From Firmicutes bacterium UBA5486 (lineage in GTDB: Bacteria; Bacillota; UBA4882; UBA10575): 59,417 nt of DNA. Positions 34,846 through 43,386 of this stretch are shown here, in pieces (position 1 is the first letter of the stretch; every line of letters starts with the position of its first letter). The notes beneath the pieces were generated by a model. The model worked only from the letters and a program-made list of their open reading frames with translations. It ran no database searches and was not told where the DNA came from. The DNA lies in the NCBI GenBank assembly GCA_002427045.1, contig DIPO01000059.1:116487-175903 (forward strand). Reading direction: 5' to 3'. Made by a program: the position numbers and the translations under genes.

Positions 34846-36129
34846 TTAAGACCAATTAGATTTACATAATTCTTTGTAAAAGGCTATAATCTCGGAAGAA
34901 GGTTGTAAACCCAATTCTTCCGCAATAGTATGGCAATATGCCGCATACTGTTTTTTCACCGCTGATTGATCTCCCATTTTAGCAAGGGTTGTTAGTAATA
35001 AACGTAACAGTTTTTCTGAGTATGGTTTTATTGCCATTAGTTGGTGCAAATGAATCATTGCTTTTGAATACAGTTTATTTTCCAGATAATAAACGGCTAG
35101 CTTTTCTTTTAATCCGGTATATAAATTCCTTAATTCTTCTTGAACTGGGATAACCCATTGGTAGTCGAGATCCTCAAGGTAATCACCCTGGTAAAGCAAT
35201 ATTGCAGCTTCCAGTTTAGTAGCTAAAGTTCTGGTCATGGTTTTCTCTAAGGCCAAATGTGCAAATTCTTTAAATTGACGCTGGTCGGTCAGGATACTAC
35301 CGGGCTGGAGCTGATAACGTTTTGAACCGCGAATGATAATCTCTTTATCGGTAAACTGTTGTAAAAGCCGTCGCAGATAATAAAGAGTAGTGTGAAACAA
35401 AGCGGAAGCTTTATCTGGTTCAAAATCCGGCCAAAGAGCTTCTAGGATTCGATCGGTACTTACCGGTTTATCCTGATGGGCAAGATATGCTAATAGATCG
35501 CGAGTTTTCACAGTCCGCCAACTGGTTGCGTCAAGTTCCTGTTCGCGATGGAAAACCCGGATCGGCCCAAACATTTGGATCCTGAAAAGATAAGAATCAG
35601 TCTGCTCTTGATCTACTACTTCTTGTTTTAAACTGAAGTTTTTATGTTTTATGGATGTATTACTCTGCGAGAGAGCACCGCTATTCTTCTTTATTGATGA
35701 TGTATGTAGATTTAATAACTCCGCTGAAATTTCCAGCCTTTTTTTGACTTCTCTGTGGTCTCCGATTTCTATAAGAATCGTACTTAAAATCATTTCGCAA
35801 ATAGGTGCAATCATCCCACCTTGTGTTAGGGCATCCTGAAGAGCCTTCTCTCCGGTTGCTAAGGCTTCAACCCACTGCCCTTTTTTGGAATATACCAATG
35901 CCAAAAAAGAACGGTTCAGAATATTGAAATAGCGGTCGTTTCCAATCTGCTGAGCTGCTTCGACACCACGCTGAAAATAATATTCAGCTGAATCAAGAGC
36001 GCTGGGCTGGTTATTAAAATAATCTACCTTTCCAAAGGCCGGGGGTTGATTATTCAACAGTCCATTGTTTTCAAGATAGGCTTGACTCTTTTCTTCTAAA
36101 TATAATCCGCAGTTTTCGTAAAGTCTCAT
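34846..36129 (-). CDS. BTAD/SARP-type transcriptional regulator
   Basis: This 427-residue regulator has an N-terminal segment of tetratricopeptide-type repeats (about 1-155) and then a winged-helix DNA-binding domain (VKTRDLLAYLAHQDKPVSTD, LHHTTLYYLRRLLQQF-like segment). A bacterial transcriptional activation domain (BTAD) of further helical repeats follows (about 290-427). Unlike MalT-like proteins it has no ATPase domain. The start at 36129 has AAGGAGG upstream at 12 bases, somewhat far. It is divergent from the solute-binding protein and LuxR pair, with the repeat cluster at 36480-36532 between them. Confidence 0.85.
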   Translation of the reverse strand: MRLYENCGLYLEEKSQAYLENNGLLNNQPPAFGKVDYFNNQPSALDSAEYYFQRGVEAAQQIGNDRYFNILNRSFLALVYSKKGQWVEALATGEKALQDALTQGGMIAPICEMILSTILIEIGDHREVKKRLEISAELLNLHTSSIKKNSGALSQSNTSIKHKNFSLKQEVVDQEQTDSYLFRIQMFGPIRVFHREQELDATSWRTVKTRDLLAYLAHQDKPVSTDRILEALWPDFEPDKASALFHTTLYYLRRLLQQFTDKEIIIRGSKRYQLQPGSILTDQRQFKEFAHLALEKTMTRTLATKLEAAILLYQGDYLEDLDYQWVIPVQEELRNLYTGLKEKLAVYYLENKLYSKAMIHLHQLMAIKPYSEKLLRLLLTTLAKMGDQSAVKKQYAAYCHTIAEELGLQPSSEIIAFYKELCKSNWS

Positions 36130-36240
36130 CTTTAATGCTGTCCTCCTTATTTTTAATACAGCATAAATAGTTTGAGGAATTACATAATTACCTTAGCTTT
36201 TATTTAACCAATCCGGGAAATACCTCTGAAATGTGAGATA

Positions 36241-36331
36241 GTCGCTCAACCCGGCAAAGCAGGGGCACATGAAAGAATGAAAATACAACTCCCATCTACA
36301 GCTTACAAAGGCGGTCATTCAACCGAGCGAC
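36241..36331. other. Possible structured RNA or inverted repeat
   Basis: GTCGCTC at 36241 pairs with GAGCGAC at 36325 over a 77-base interval, and a CGGCAAAGC-like stretch lies within. The region is more GC-rich than its surroundings. No known riboswitch fits it. Confidence 0.25.
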
Positions 36332-36479
36332 GAGATTCGAGAGTTGACTTAATTAAATTAGTTGATAGGACAAAAGTTGACAGAATAAAGATAATTAGGT
36401 GTTTCTATTATAACTAATATGACTGATAAATCGTTGATATTCTCTTATAACTACTATATAATGTTTTTCCTTTTTTAAA

Positions 36480-36532
36480 AATCACCCTAAGGGTGATTAA
36501 AGGTCAAAATAAGGGTGATTTTTGGGGTGATT
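36480..36532. promoter_or_regulatory. GGGTGATT operator cluster
   Basis: A perfect 19-bp palindrome (AATCACCCT, centre A, AGGGTGATT) at 36480-36498 is followed by two direct half-sites at 36512-36520 and 36524-36532. It lies 34-86 bases before the solute-binding protein gene, where a LuxR-type or BTAD-type regulator could bind. Confidence 0.55.
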
Positions 36533-36565
36533 TTCCCCCCAAAAAGCGTGGTTTCTCATTAATTA

Positions 36566-37942
36566 ATGGAGGTGATCCCTATAAATAAAAGATTTATCCC
36601 AATAATACTAGGCATTATACTGCTTTGTTCCCTCGCTGGCTGTGGCGGCGTCAAACTTGACCCCAAAAATCCGGTGACCGTTAGCATGTGGCACAACTAT
36701 GGCGGCCAAATGCAGAATGTCATGGACGAAATGATTGACGAGTTTAACAGCTCGATTGGGCGGAAGAAGGGCGCCATTATAAGTGTTACCTCTATTTCAG
36801 CCTCAAAAGATATCCAAGAAAAACTTTTAATGATTGCTGCAGGCGACCCTGGGGCACCGGAGATGCCGGATATCGTAACTGCTTATCCCAAAACAGCTCT
36901 CATCTTATCCGAACAGGGATTATTAGCCCCTTTGGACGCTCAATTCACCAGTAAAGAACTTGGAGCTTATCTGCCCCAATTTATTGAGGAAGGTAGACTC
37001 CTTGATGGTAAACTTTATGTATTTCCTATTGCCAAGTCTACTGAAGTCCTATTTGTTAATCAGACTTTATTTGATCGTTTTTCAGCTGCCACGGGCGTTA
37101 CCCTTGACTCCCTCACTACTTTCGAGGGGATTACTGAAGCTGCGGTTAAGTATAATAAGTGGACAGATTCTCTGACCCCCGATCAAGCAAATGACGGTAA
37201 GGCTTTTTACACTGCCGATTCCTGGTTCAATATTGCCCAGGTTGGCATCGCTCAGTTGGGTGGTGAATTTGTGAATCCAGATCACCTGAATCTTGCTTCA
37301 GGTCTTTTTCGGCGCATTTGGGATGTTACTGTTCCCCCCGTACTTGAAGGCGGCTATACGGTAACCAATGGTTACTCATCCGATCTGTCCAAGATTGGTG
37401 AGATTGTCTGTTCAACCGGGTCTACAGCGGGAATTCTTTTTTACGGCGACAGTATTACCTATCCGGATAATACGACTGAACCTACTTATTATACTATCTT
37501 ACCTTATCCGGTTTTTGACGGCGGTAAAAAAATTGCTTTACAACGTGGTGGAGGCATGTGCGTCGGGCGTTCTTCGCCCAAAAAAGAATATGCCGCTGCG
37601 CTATTTTTAAAATGGTTTACCGAACCAGAGCAGAACATGCGCTTTGTCTCCTCCACCGGATACCTACCTGTTACTAAAAAAGCCTTTGAAAACAACATGA
37701 AACAGGAGATTAATACGGTGGAAAATACGAATCTTAAGAAGTTGCTGGAAGCAGCTACTCGAATGTACGAGGAATACACATTTCTGATTCCGCCAAACTA
37801 TGAAAATTTTGATGCACTGAGTAAAGAATATGAGATCAAGATTAAAAATGCGATGATGGAAGGAAGGGCGGGAGTTTCGCGGGATCATCAAGCGGTATCG
37901 CTTATTAGTGAAGAAATTTATCAAACCTTCACTAATTTTTAG
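36566..37942 (+). CDS. ABC-type solute-binding lipoprotein, family 1
   Basis: This lipoprotein of about 450 residues has a lipobox SLAGC and a mature part with family 1 features (VTVSMWHNYGGQMQNVMDEMIDEFN, GGQMQ, and the KLYVFPIAKSTEVLFVNQTLFD segment). Such proteins bind sugars or oligosaccharides. The ATG at 36566 lies inside the ribosome binding site GGAGGTGATCC and has none upstream. The sequence instead points to ATA at 36581, 8 bases after GGAGG, giving a typical NKRFIPIILGIILL signal. I keep the ATG because ATA starts are rare. No permease is nearby. A membrane LuxR-type regulator follows at once, so a sensing role is likely. Confidence 0.85.
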   Translation: MEVIPINKRFIPIILGIILLCSLAGCGGVKLDPKNPVTVSMWHNYGGQMQNVMDEMIDEFNSSIGRKKGAIISVTSISASKDIQEKLLMIAAGDPGAPEMPDIVTAYPKTALILSEQGLLAPLDAQFTSKELGAYLPQFIEEGRLLDGKLYVFPIAKSTEVLFVNQTLFDRFSAATGVTLDSLTTFEGITEAAVKYNKWTDSLTPDQANDGKAFYTADSWFNIAQVGIAQLGGEFVNPDHLNLASGLFRRIWDVTVPPVLEGGYTVTNGYSSDLSKIGEIVCSTGSTAGILFYGDSITYPDNTTEPTYYTILPYPVFDGGKKIALQRGGGMCVGRSSPKKEYAAALFLKWFTEPEQNMRFVSSTGYLPVTKKAFENNMKQEINTVENTNLKKLLEAATRMYEEYTFLIPPNYENFDALSKEYEIKIKNAMMEGRAGVSRDHQAVSLISEEIYQTFTNF

Positions 37943-37967
37943 TTTAGTGGAAAAGGTGTTGCGAAAC

Positions 37968-39602
37968 ATGTTCAAACCAAGCATTTCGTTAAGGGAGTTT
38001 CTGGCGGAAATCCGCTTAAATGGAAAGAACGGGCTTTCCCTGCAACGGCGCTCATTTACTTTTTTTATATTTTTTCTGGTTGCCATTATGGCTGGACTAT
38101 TAATGATTCTCTTTTCTACCGGGTTATTCTTTGTTGGGCGGAGGGAATGCCAGGTCTTTTTAAAGAATGAGCTTAGCCATACTACCGGGGGTGTATCGCA
38201 GGAGTTCGGCATCCTCACGGTAGAAGGTATCTTGCTGGCTGAACGTTTGACCGAACAAATTGAAAATAGACTGGAAGCCAAAGGCTTGGCTCCTTCGGAG
38301 TTAAAAAATAATCCCCTGCTTTTGGAGCCGCTCCTTAGCGAGTCAGTGGAGGAACTGATCGCGGCCCTGGAAAAAAACAAGAGCAGTGGTGTCTTCCTGA
38401 TGCTGGATGCCACAGTCAATCCGGCGCTAGTAACCGCGGAACATTCCCGCGCCGGGCTTTTTTTAAAAAACATGGAACCAAACGTTATTAATCTTGCTTT
38501 TCCTGCAATCCGCTTTTTACGAGGCCCCGTTTCGATTGCGCGGCAAAAACATCTTAATTTACTGCCCCAATGGCAAATGGAATTCAATGTCGAGCCCGGT
38601 GATTTTTTCTTTACCACCATAAATGCAGCAATGGGCAGCGATCTTCCACTGTCTCGCTTATACTACTGGAACCCCGGCTGCCAATTGGCGAGTAACTGTG
38701 AGAAAGCCATGTTATTATGCGTGCCGCTTATTACTTCCGACGGTAGTATTCTAGGTGTTTGTGGATTCGAGGTTAGCGCGATGTTATTCAAATTGCAGAA
38801 CACTCCCGCTAGTTCCACCTACACCCATGCTTTTACTATGCTTGCGCCTTTGGAAGGCAATACCCTCGACACGCCCAGAGCATTATACGCCAGTAATTAT
38901 ACGGCCGCACCCTCCCGCAGCGGTGGTTTTTTATCCATCAAAAAACCGAATAAAGGTATTTCAAGTTATTTATCCCCGGATGGTGCAATCTATTTTGGCT
39001 TACATCAAAGAATAAACTTTTATCCGAAAAACTCTGTATTTTCCGACAATGAGTGGGTATTGGCTGTTTTAATACCGGATCAAGATTTGGCGGCAAATAT
39101 TATGAGGCAGAACCGGCGTATTCTGATATTACTTTTTATGTTGCTCATCTTTAGTGTAGGCGCGGCGGCGTTGATCAGCCGCAGGCACGTTGCACCAGTA
39201 ATAGGCGCCCTTGAAATGGTAAAAACCGGGAAGATTGCAGAATATGAAAAAACCAATATTCAAGAAATTGACGATCTGATGGCATTTTTGGCTTCACAAG
39301 ACCCGGCCGGCGAACCTTTGGCGCAGATGGAAAAAGCACCGGAAACCTTCACCTTATTCCAAAACTTTGTCAAAAACATTGAGACCCTTTCCCCGGCTGA
39401 GCTGGCCGTATTTAAGCTTTATATGGAAGGATACACAGCGAAAGAGATTACTGAAATATTGTGTCTCTCCATCAACACCATCAAAACGCATAACAAACGG
39501 ATTTATTCCAAACTGAACGTTACCTCACGTAAAGAGTTGCTGGTATATGTTAAAATGATGCAGGAAAAAGAAGGCTTAATCAGCGCTGAAGATGGAAAGT
39601 AA
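37968..39602 (+). CDS. Membrane-anchored one-component regulator: Cache-like sensor plus LuxR HTH
   Basis: This protein of about 544 residues has a short cytoplasmic lead, a membrane segment (about residues 30-55, FTFFIFFLVAIMAGLLMILF) and an extracytoplasmic sensor of about 300 residues. The Cache-like motif PLITSDGSILGVCGFEV is within the sensor, with several Cys nearby. A second membrane segment (ILILLFMLLIFSVGAAALIS) leads to a linker and a C-terminal LuxR helix-turn-helix (LSPAELAVFKLYMEGYTAKE, then SINTIKTHNKRIYSKLNV). The DNA-binding domain must act from the membrane. Start ATG 37968 is the best fit to AAAAGGTG. An upstream GTG at 37947 is possible. It lies 25 bases after the solute-binding gene. 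Confidence 0.85.
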   Translation: MFKPSISLREFLAEIRLNGKNGLSLQRRSFTFFIFFLVAIMAGLLMILFSTGLFFVGRRECQVFLKNELSHTTGGVSQEFGILTVEGILLAERLTEQIENRLEAKGLAPSELKNNPLLLEPLLSESVEELIAALEKNKSSGVFLMLDATVNPALVTAEHSRAGLFLKNMEPNVINLAFPAIRFLRGPVSIARQKHLNLLPQWQMEFNVEPGDFFFTTINAAMGSDLPLSRLYYWNPGCQLASNCEKAMLLCVPLITSDGSILGVCGFEVSAMLFKLQNTPASSTYTHAFTMLAPLEGNTLDTPRALYASNYTAAPSRSGGFLSIKKPNKGISSYLSPDGAIYFGLHQRINFYPKNSVFSDNEWVLAVLIPDQDLAANIMRQNRRILILLFMLLIFSVGAAALISRRHVAPVIGALEMVKTGKIAEYEKTNIQEIDDLMAFLASQDPAGEPLAQMEKAPETFTLFQNFVKNIETLSPAELAVFKLYMEGYTAKEITEILCLSINTIKTHNKRIYSKLNVTSRKELLVYVKMMQEKEGLISAEDGK

Positions 39603-39692
39603 AACGCTTTTTTTGTTCTTCTTTACCCTATTGTGCTGCACTCGTCCCAGAACCAGGTCCCGGGCGGGGCTTTTCTATTTATGCATAGAACA

Positions 39693-39727
39693 GGGGCTGC
39701 TCAAAATATTACTTCTGGGATAGCCCC
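39693..39727 (-). terminator. Hairpin ending the small lipoprotein transcript, shared with 41193
   Basis: GGGGCT pairs with AGCCCC across a 23-base loop, immediately past the stop of the 36-residue lipoprotein. Its reverse complement closely matches the hairpin at 41193-41229 (shared core CAGAAGTAA), so the two are copies of one element in opposite orientation. Confidence 0.5.
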
Positions 39728-39837
39728 TAAGTTAAAGTAGATGGAGCGGGTTTACTACCCCCGCCTCTGCTGCTACCACAGCCCGCCGCCGCAAAAACAA
39801 GACAGAGCAGTATACCAGTAAATAGAAACTTTTTCAA
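39727..39837 (-). CDS. Small lipoprotein, 36 residues
   Basis: This reading begins at TTG (39837) with AGGAG upstream. It encodes KKF, a hydrophobic stretch and AAAGCGS, a lipobox, then a Gly/Ser/Pro-rich tail ending at TAG. The signal is convincing and the gene lies in the otherwise empty interval 39603-40245. No family is recognised. It could be a peptide signal precursor or a structural surface peptide. Its nearest neighbours are the LuxR-type regulator and another lipoprotein. Confidence 0.55.
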   Translation of the reverse strand: MKKFLFTGILLCLVFAAAGCGSSRGGGSKPAPSTLT

Positions 39838-40245
39838 AAACCTCACTCTCCTAATCTTTTATTTCTAAGAATGAATTTAAATTGGTACCAAGCATAATAA
39901 GGGTGCGCTCATAACTTTTTTTATGAAACAGCCTCTTCGCTTTACAAGATAATGTTGTGAGCCGGACCTTATTACTGTTTTTTAAATAAACCCCCTTATT
40001 TTATTGGAAAAGTTAATGCTAATTTATTATAAAGAGTAGATTCTAAACAAAAATCAAACAAGTATTTTATAGCTAATTTGGTGAGAAGAAAAGTAGTACG
40101 CTGGCTACCGCCAGTACACATGAAATGATAAGATGGCTCAAGATTATGGAGGAATTAAAGAGTGTGAGAAGAACTTACAAATTAAAGAAATATATTCCTT
40201 ATGTAAAAACAAATTAAAATAATTAGTAATGAGAGGTATAAGCGG

Positions 40246-40968
40246 ATGAAGATAAAAAAACCCGTATTTTTTATGGCCGTATTAGCACTGGGCGCTTTGA
40301 TGATCTGCCTAATCTTTTCCGGATGTGGTGGCGGAAGCAGCGGTAGCGGCGTTACAATTCGTGGTCAAGTCGTGATTAACGGTGAGCCGGCCGGTTCGGA
40401 TAAAGTATCTCATTATGTCTTGGCTAATGGTAAAACATATGGTGGTGATGTTATCTCGACAAACGGCTATTTTTCTCACGGTAGAGTGGGACTGGATCAA
40501 GAATTCTGCATTCCCGGCTGCACCGTTACTATTCTCTTTGTGTCGACTGATACTATGGCTTTCAAAGAGACATATGTCTATGAGTATGTTGTACAAGATG
40601 GTGATAACAACCTCGGCCAAATTGACTTGGGATTATACGGATTCAGCCTGGTCAGTCCGGAGAATGAAGCAAAGATCGGGCCGGACATCTGGCCGCCACA
40701 GTTTCAATGGACGGCTTATGAACGGATGGATCTAACCCCGGAATACCGGCTTAATCTAAGGTGCGACCTTTTCGTTTCAATCGAAAAAACGACAAAAGAT
40801 ACTTCGGTCATCTTAGATGGTGATGAGACGGTTACAGTAATTTATGGTACATATGATTTAAAAAATGTCCAGGATTGGACGGTCTACGTTGAGTATCAAC
40901 AAAAGAACCACACCATTCGGCACTGGTCGGAGACGAGGAACGTTGGCCTCATCCCACCGGAAGAGTGA
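40246..40968 (+). CDS. Lipoprotein of unknown function
   Basis: This 240-residue lipoprotein has a signal peptide ending in the lipobox IFSGC at about residues 24-28, then a Gly/Ser linker. The remainder starts with a short beta-rich module (VTIRGQVVINGEPAGSDKV) like a carboxypeptidase-regulatory fold. It then shows a FN3-like stretch (FSLVSPENEAKIGPDIWPPQFQWTAY) typical of surface-protein repeats. I cannot assign a role. It is bounded by the two copies of the shared hairpin element. Confidence 0.7.
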   Translation: MKIKKPVFFMAVLALGALMICLIFSGCGGGSSGSGVTIRGQVVINGEPAGSDKVSHYVLANGKTYGGDVISTNGYFSHGRVGLDQEFCIPGCTVTILFVSTDTMAFKETYVYEYVVQDGDNNLGQIDLGLYGFSLVSPENEAKIGPDIWPPQFQWTAYERMDLTPEYRLNLRCDLFVSIEKTTKDTSVILDGDETVTVIYGTYDLKNVQDWTVYVEYQQKNHTIRHWSETRNVGLIPPEE

Positions 40969-41316
40969 AACAGTTAGGAAAGATCAAGATTAACTCGGTA
41001 AGGAATTACATGCTGGCCTTTACCGGGTGTCGGGGGGAGCAATTCCGGCATCCCGAGTTTCCCGGGTTGGAACTAGATCTGAATAAGGTATTTTATCGGC
41101 CGCCGGATAATACTTGAATGAGGGAAAATTTAAAAACTCATCACATTTCCGGTTTTGAAGAGGATTTAATTAACTAAAAACAATATAAAATAAAGGGCTG
41201 TCTCAGAAGTAAGATTTTGGGCAGCCCTTGTTGTATGTGTAAAGGATCTTGGTTCTGTTTTTTCATCACCTGTTTGACTCTTTTGTGGCGGAGAACGAAA
41301 GGAGTATAAGAATTAG
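40969..41316. other. Intergenic region with a possible gene remnant
   Basis: A 35-codon frame at 41010-41117 ends in GEQFRHPEFPGLELDLNKVF, which resembles the C-terminal end of Uma2-type (DUF820) nucleases. No upstream body is visible, so it would be a remnant at best. The hairpin terminator at 41193-41229 follows. Confidence 0.25.
41193..41229 (-). terminator. Terminator downstream of purC
   Basis: A stem AAGGGCTG with CAGCCCTT encloses a 21-base loop. On the minus strand it is followed by TTTATTTTAT. It is positioned 88 bases after the purC stop. A near-copy is at 39693. Confidence 0.6.
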
Positions 41317-42006
41317 CTAGTCATCAGCCAGGATCAGCTGTTCTAATGCTAAGGGATTAATATATACCCCATCTTTGTATGCTCGCATATTCCCACCGGA
41401 AATTTCGTCAATCAGCACAATTTGCTGATCTTTTCCTACCCGCCCAAATTCAAACTTAATATCATACAACTCAATATTTTTTTTCGCCAATTCTTCTTTT
41501 ACGGTGGCGCCTATTTTTTGAGTAAGCTCTTTTAAAACCTTATATTCATCTTTCGATAATATCCCTAGCATATCTAAGGCATCCTCCGTAATCGGTGGAT
41601 CGTTCCGTTCATCGTCTTTTAAAGTCATTTCAACAAAGGCATCTAGGGGTTCTCCTTCTTCAACATATTTTCCATATCGACGATAAAAACTTCCAACGGC
41701 CCGATATCGGCAAATAACTTCTAAACCTTTACCAAAAGGGGTGGCCCGTTTTACAGTCATTGTTAATTCATCAATATTAGCCTCTATATAATGAGTGGGG
41801 AACTGTTTTTCTTTTAGTATTTCAAAGAAATACTTGGTCAACCGTAGTGCAGATCTACCTGCTCCTTCCATTGCTAAACCCACCGTATTGGCACCTGGAT
41901 CAAAAACACCGTTCTCCCCAGTGACATCATCCTTGAATTTAAGTAGATAGTTTCCATCGTCTAATTCATATACATCCTTGGTTTTCCCCTTAAATATAAA
42001 TTTCAT
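41317..42006 (-). CDS. purC: Phosphoribosylaminoimidazole-succinocarboxamide synthase
   Basis: This 229-residue SAICAR synthase catalyses step 7 of purine biosynthesis, joining CAIR and aspartate with ATP. The ATP-binding KGKTKDVYE lies at the N-terminus. The family's ICRYRAVGSFYRRYGKYVEEGEPL and VLIDEISGGNMRAY-like C-terminal motif (IVLIDEISGGN) are present. The short C-terminus is normal for bacterial PurC. A GAGGGGAG site lies about 10 bases upstream of the ATG. It stands alone, away from other purine genes. Confidence 0.93.
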   Translation of the reverse strand: MKFIFKGKTKDVYELDDGNYLLKFKDDVTGENGVFDPGANTVGLAMEGAGRSALRLTKYFFEILKEKQFPTHYIEANIDELTMTVKRATPFGKGLEVICRYRAVGSFYRRYGKYVEEGEPLDAFVEMTLKDDERNDPPITEDALDMLGILSKDEYKVLKELTQKIGATVKEELAKKNIELYDIKFEFGRVGKDQQIVLIDEISGGNMRAYKDGVYINPLALEQLILADD

Positions 42007-42273
42007 TCAGTTTAACTCCCCTCTTAACTTAAGCTATGTGCGTTATTTTTATTGCTGTTCCTCGGAGTGTAGCAACCCATATTTAATGATCACGCCATAA
42101 TATATCCATATTCCTTCTGTAAAACACTATTGTGGTGGTGAACCATTAAAATAAAGAGCTAAAGATGATTAGCTTCCTTCAAATCAGCTTTTTAAAGTCA
42201 AGGACGCAAATAGCATAAATAGCTTATATTATTGTATAAAAGAATTCTTTGATAATCAATAGTAATGTAAGAG
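42007..42273. other. Intergenic region upstream of purC
   Basis: I looked for a purine-type riboswitch in the purC leader and did not find a convincing match. The stretch is AT-rich and holds no gene that I can support. It borders the MITE-like element. Confidence 0.4.
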
Positions 42274-42391
42274 GGGCTTTTTGCGTTGTCATTGATTTTT
42301 TTGTCCCTACACAATATATTGATAGCCTAATACAAGCTCAACACTATATATTGTGTTGGGACCTTTTAAAAAGGACACAACGCAAAAAGCT
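42274..42391. mobile_element. MITE-like palindromic element with apparent 6-bp target duplication
   Basis: This 118-bp element has terminal inverted repeats GCTTTTTGCGTTG and CAACGCAAAAAGC. A second, inner inverted repeat (CCCTACACAATATAT with one mismatch) means nearly the whole unit folds on itself. TAAGAG occurs immediately at the left (42268-42273) and at the right (42392-42397), as a target site duplication would. Position 1-21 is the end of a second copy. It carries no open frame, so it would depend on a transposase elsewhere. Confidence 0.7.
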
Positions 42392-42648
42392 TAAGAGCTG
42401 TTTAGTTGTTTGTGGCGTTTAGAACGATACTTATATAAATGGATTTCTAAGAGATTGGCAGGGCAGGGAAGTATTCTGTGGTAGACTATTTTATGATAAT
42501 TAAGAGGGGAAAATCTATTAGTGTTTAATAAATAAAATAGAAGAAACTATCTGTAATGGTGAAGTTGAAATGAAATGTACCTTTTTAATGGTCAGGCGTA
42601 AGACTAGTGGCATACTGCAGAATAAATATATGAAAGGCGGCTCTTAAT

Positions 42649-43191
42649 ATGGAAAGGAACAGTAAATTTGATTGGATCTCTTTTTTGCTTGGAATTATTT
42701 TAATTGTTATCAGTATTTTTGTGTTGAAGAACCCTACTGCTATTATCTTGAAACTGACAAACCTCCTTGGCATCATCGCAATTGTCCGCGGCGTCATGCT
42801 AATTGTTTTTTATTACAGAGTTAAGGAGCAGACCTCATTCCAGCTAAAGTTCAGCTTGTTGAATGGTGTCTTGTTTGTTGCCATCGGTACTATCTTCTTG
42901 GCTTGGCCGGCTTTTGTTGTACGCGTTTTTGCGTATTTGGTTGCGATCTGGTTTATCATAGATGCTATTGATAATATAGTCAACTCTAATCTGATCAGGC
43001 CGGCTGGTAAAGGCATTTATGTTCTTTATATTATTTGCAGCATACTGCTTCTGACAGGTGGCATTATCCTACTATTACACCCGCTGATTGTCGGTCTGCC
43101 TATTTCCCTGTTTATCGGTTTGTCCTTAATGCTCTCCGGTATTGAATACATTATTTCCGCGTTTTTTAATCCGATGTTTTTAGGCTATTAG
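42649..43191 (+). CDS. HdeD/DUF308-family membrane protein
   Basis: This 180-residue integral membrane protein has about six hydrophobic segments arranged as in the DUF308/HdeD family (FLLGIILIVISIFVLKNPTA, NGVLFVAIGTIFLAWP, GGIILLLHPLIVGLPISLF). HdeD proteins of enteric bacteria relate to acid resistance. The role in Bacillota is not established. An AAAGGCGG-like site lies upstream of the ATG. It appears to be a single-gene unit. Confidence 0.85.
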   Translation: MERNSKFDWISFLLGIILIVISIFVLKNPTAIILKLTNLLGIIAIVRGVMLIVFYYRVKEQTSFQLKFSLLNGVLFVAIGTIFLAWPAFVVRVFAYLVAIWFIIDAIDNIVNSNLIRPAGKGIYVLYIICSILLLTGGIILLLHPLIVGLPISLFIGLSLMLSGIEYIISAFFNPMFLGY

Positions 43192-43386
43192 GGCATTCCT
43201 GATCGTTTTTCTTCTTGGGTAGGCTCTGGCCTTCGACATGGTTTCGAACGATCCACGGCTAAGGAGGCCATCATTACCTGAGGGGGACTAAGGTGAAATA
43301 TGTAGGTAAGATTGTACAGCGACATTTGCGGGCATATAGTATGCCGCGCCTTTAATACTTCTTTTCTATATATGCACATAAAAAGT

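Noticed and set aside
37664..38620. A 318-codon open frame on the minus strand
   Set aside because: It lies opposite the solute-binding and LuxR-type genes, whose signal peptide, lipobox and HTH fix the coding strand. It has no ribosome binding site or recognised motif.
41010..41117. Uma2-type nuclease gene
   Set aside because: Only a 35-codon tail resembles the family, with no body upstream. I list it as a possible remnant within the intergenic entry.
42007..42273. Purine riboswitch before purC
   Set aside because: I compared the leader with the purine and ZTP consensus cores and saw no match to the conserved stems or loops.
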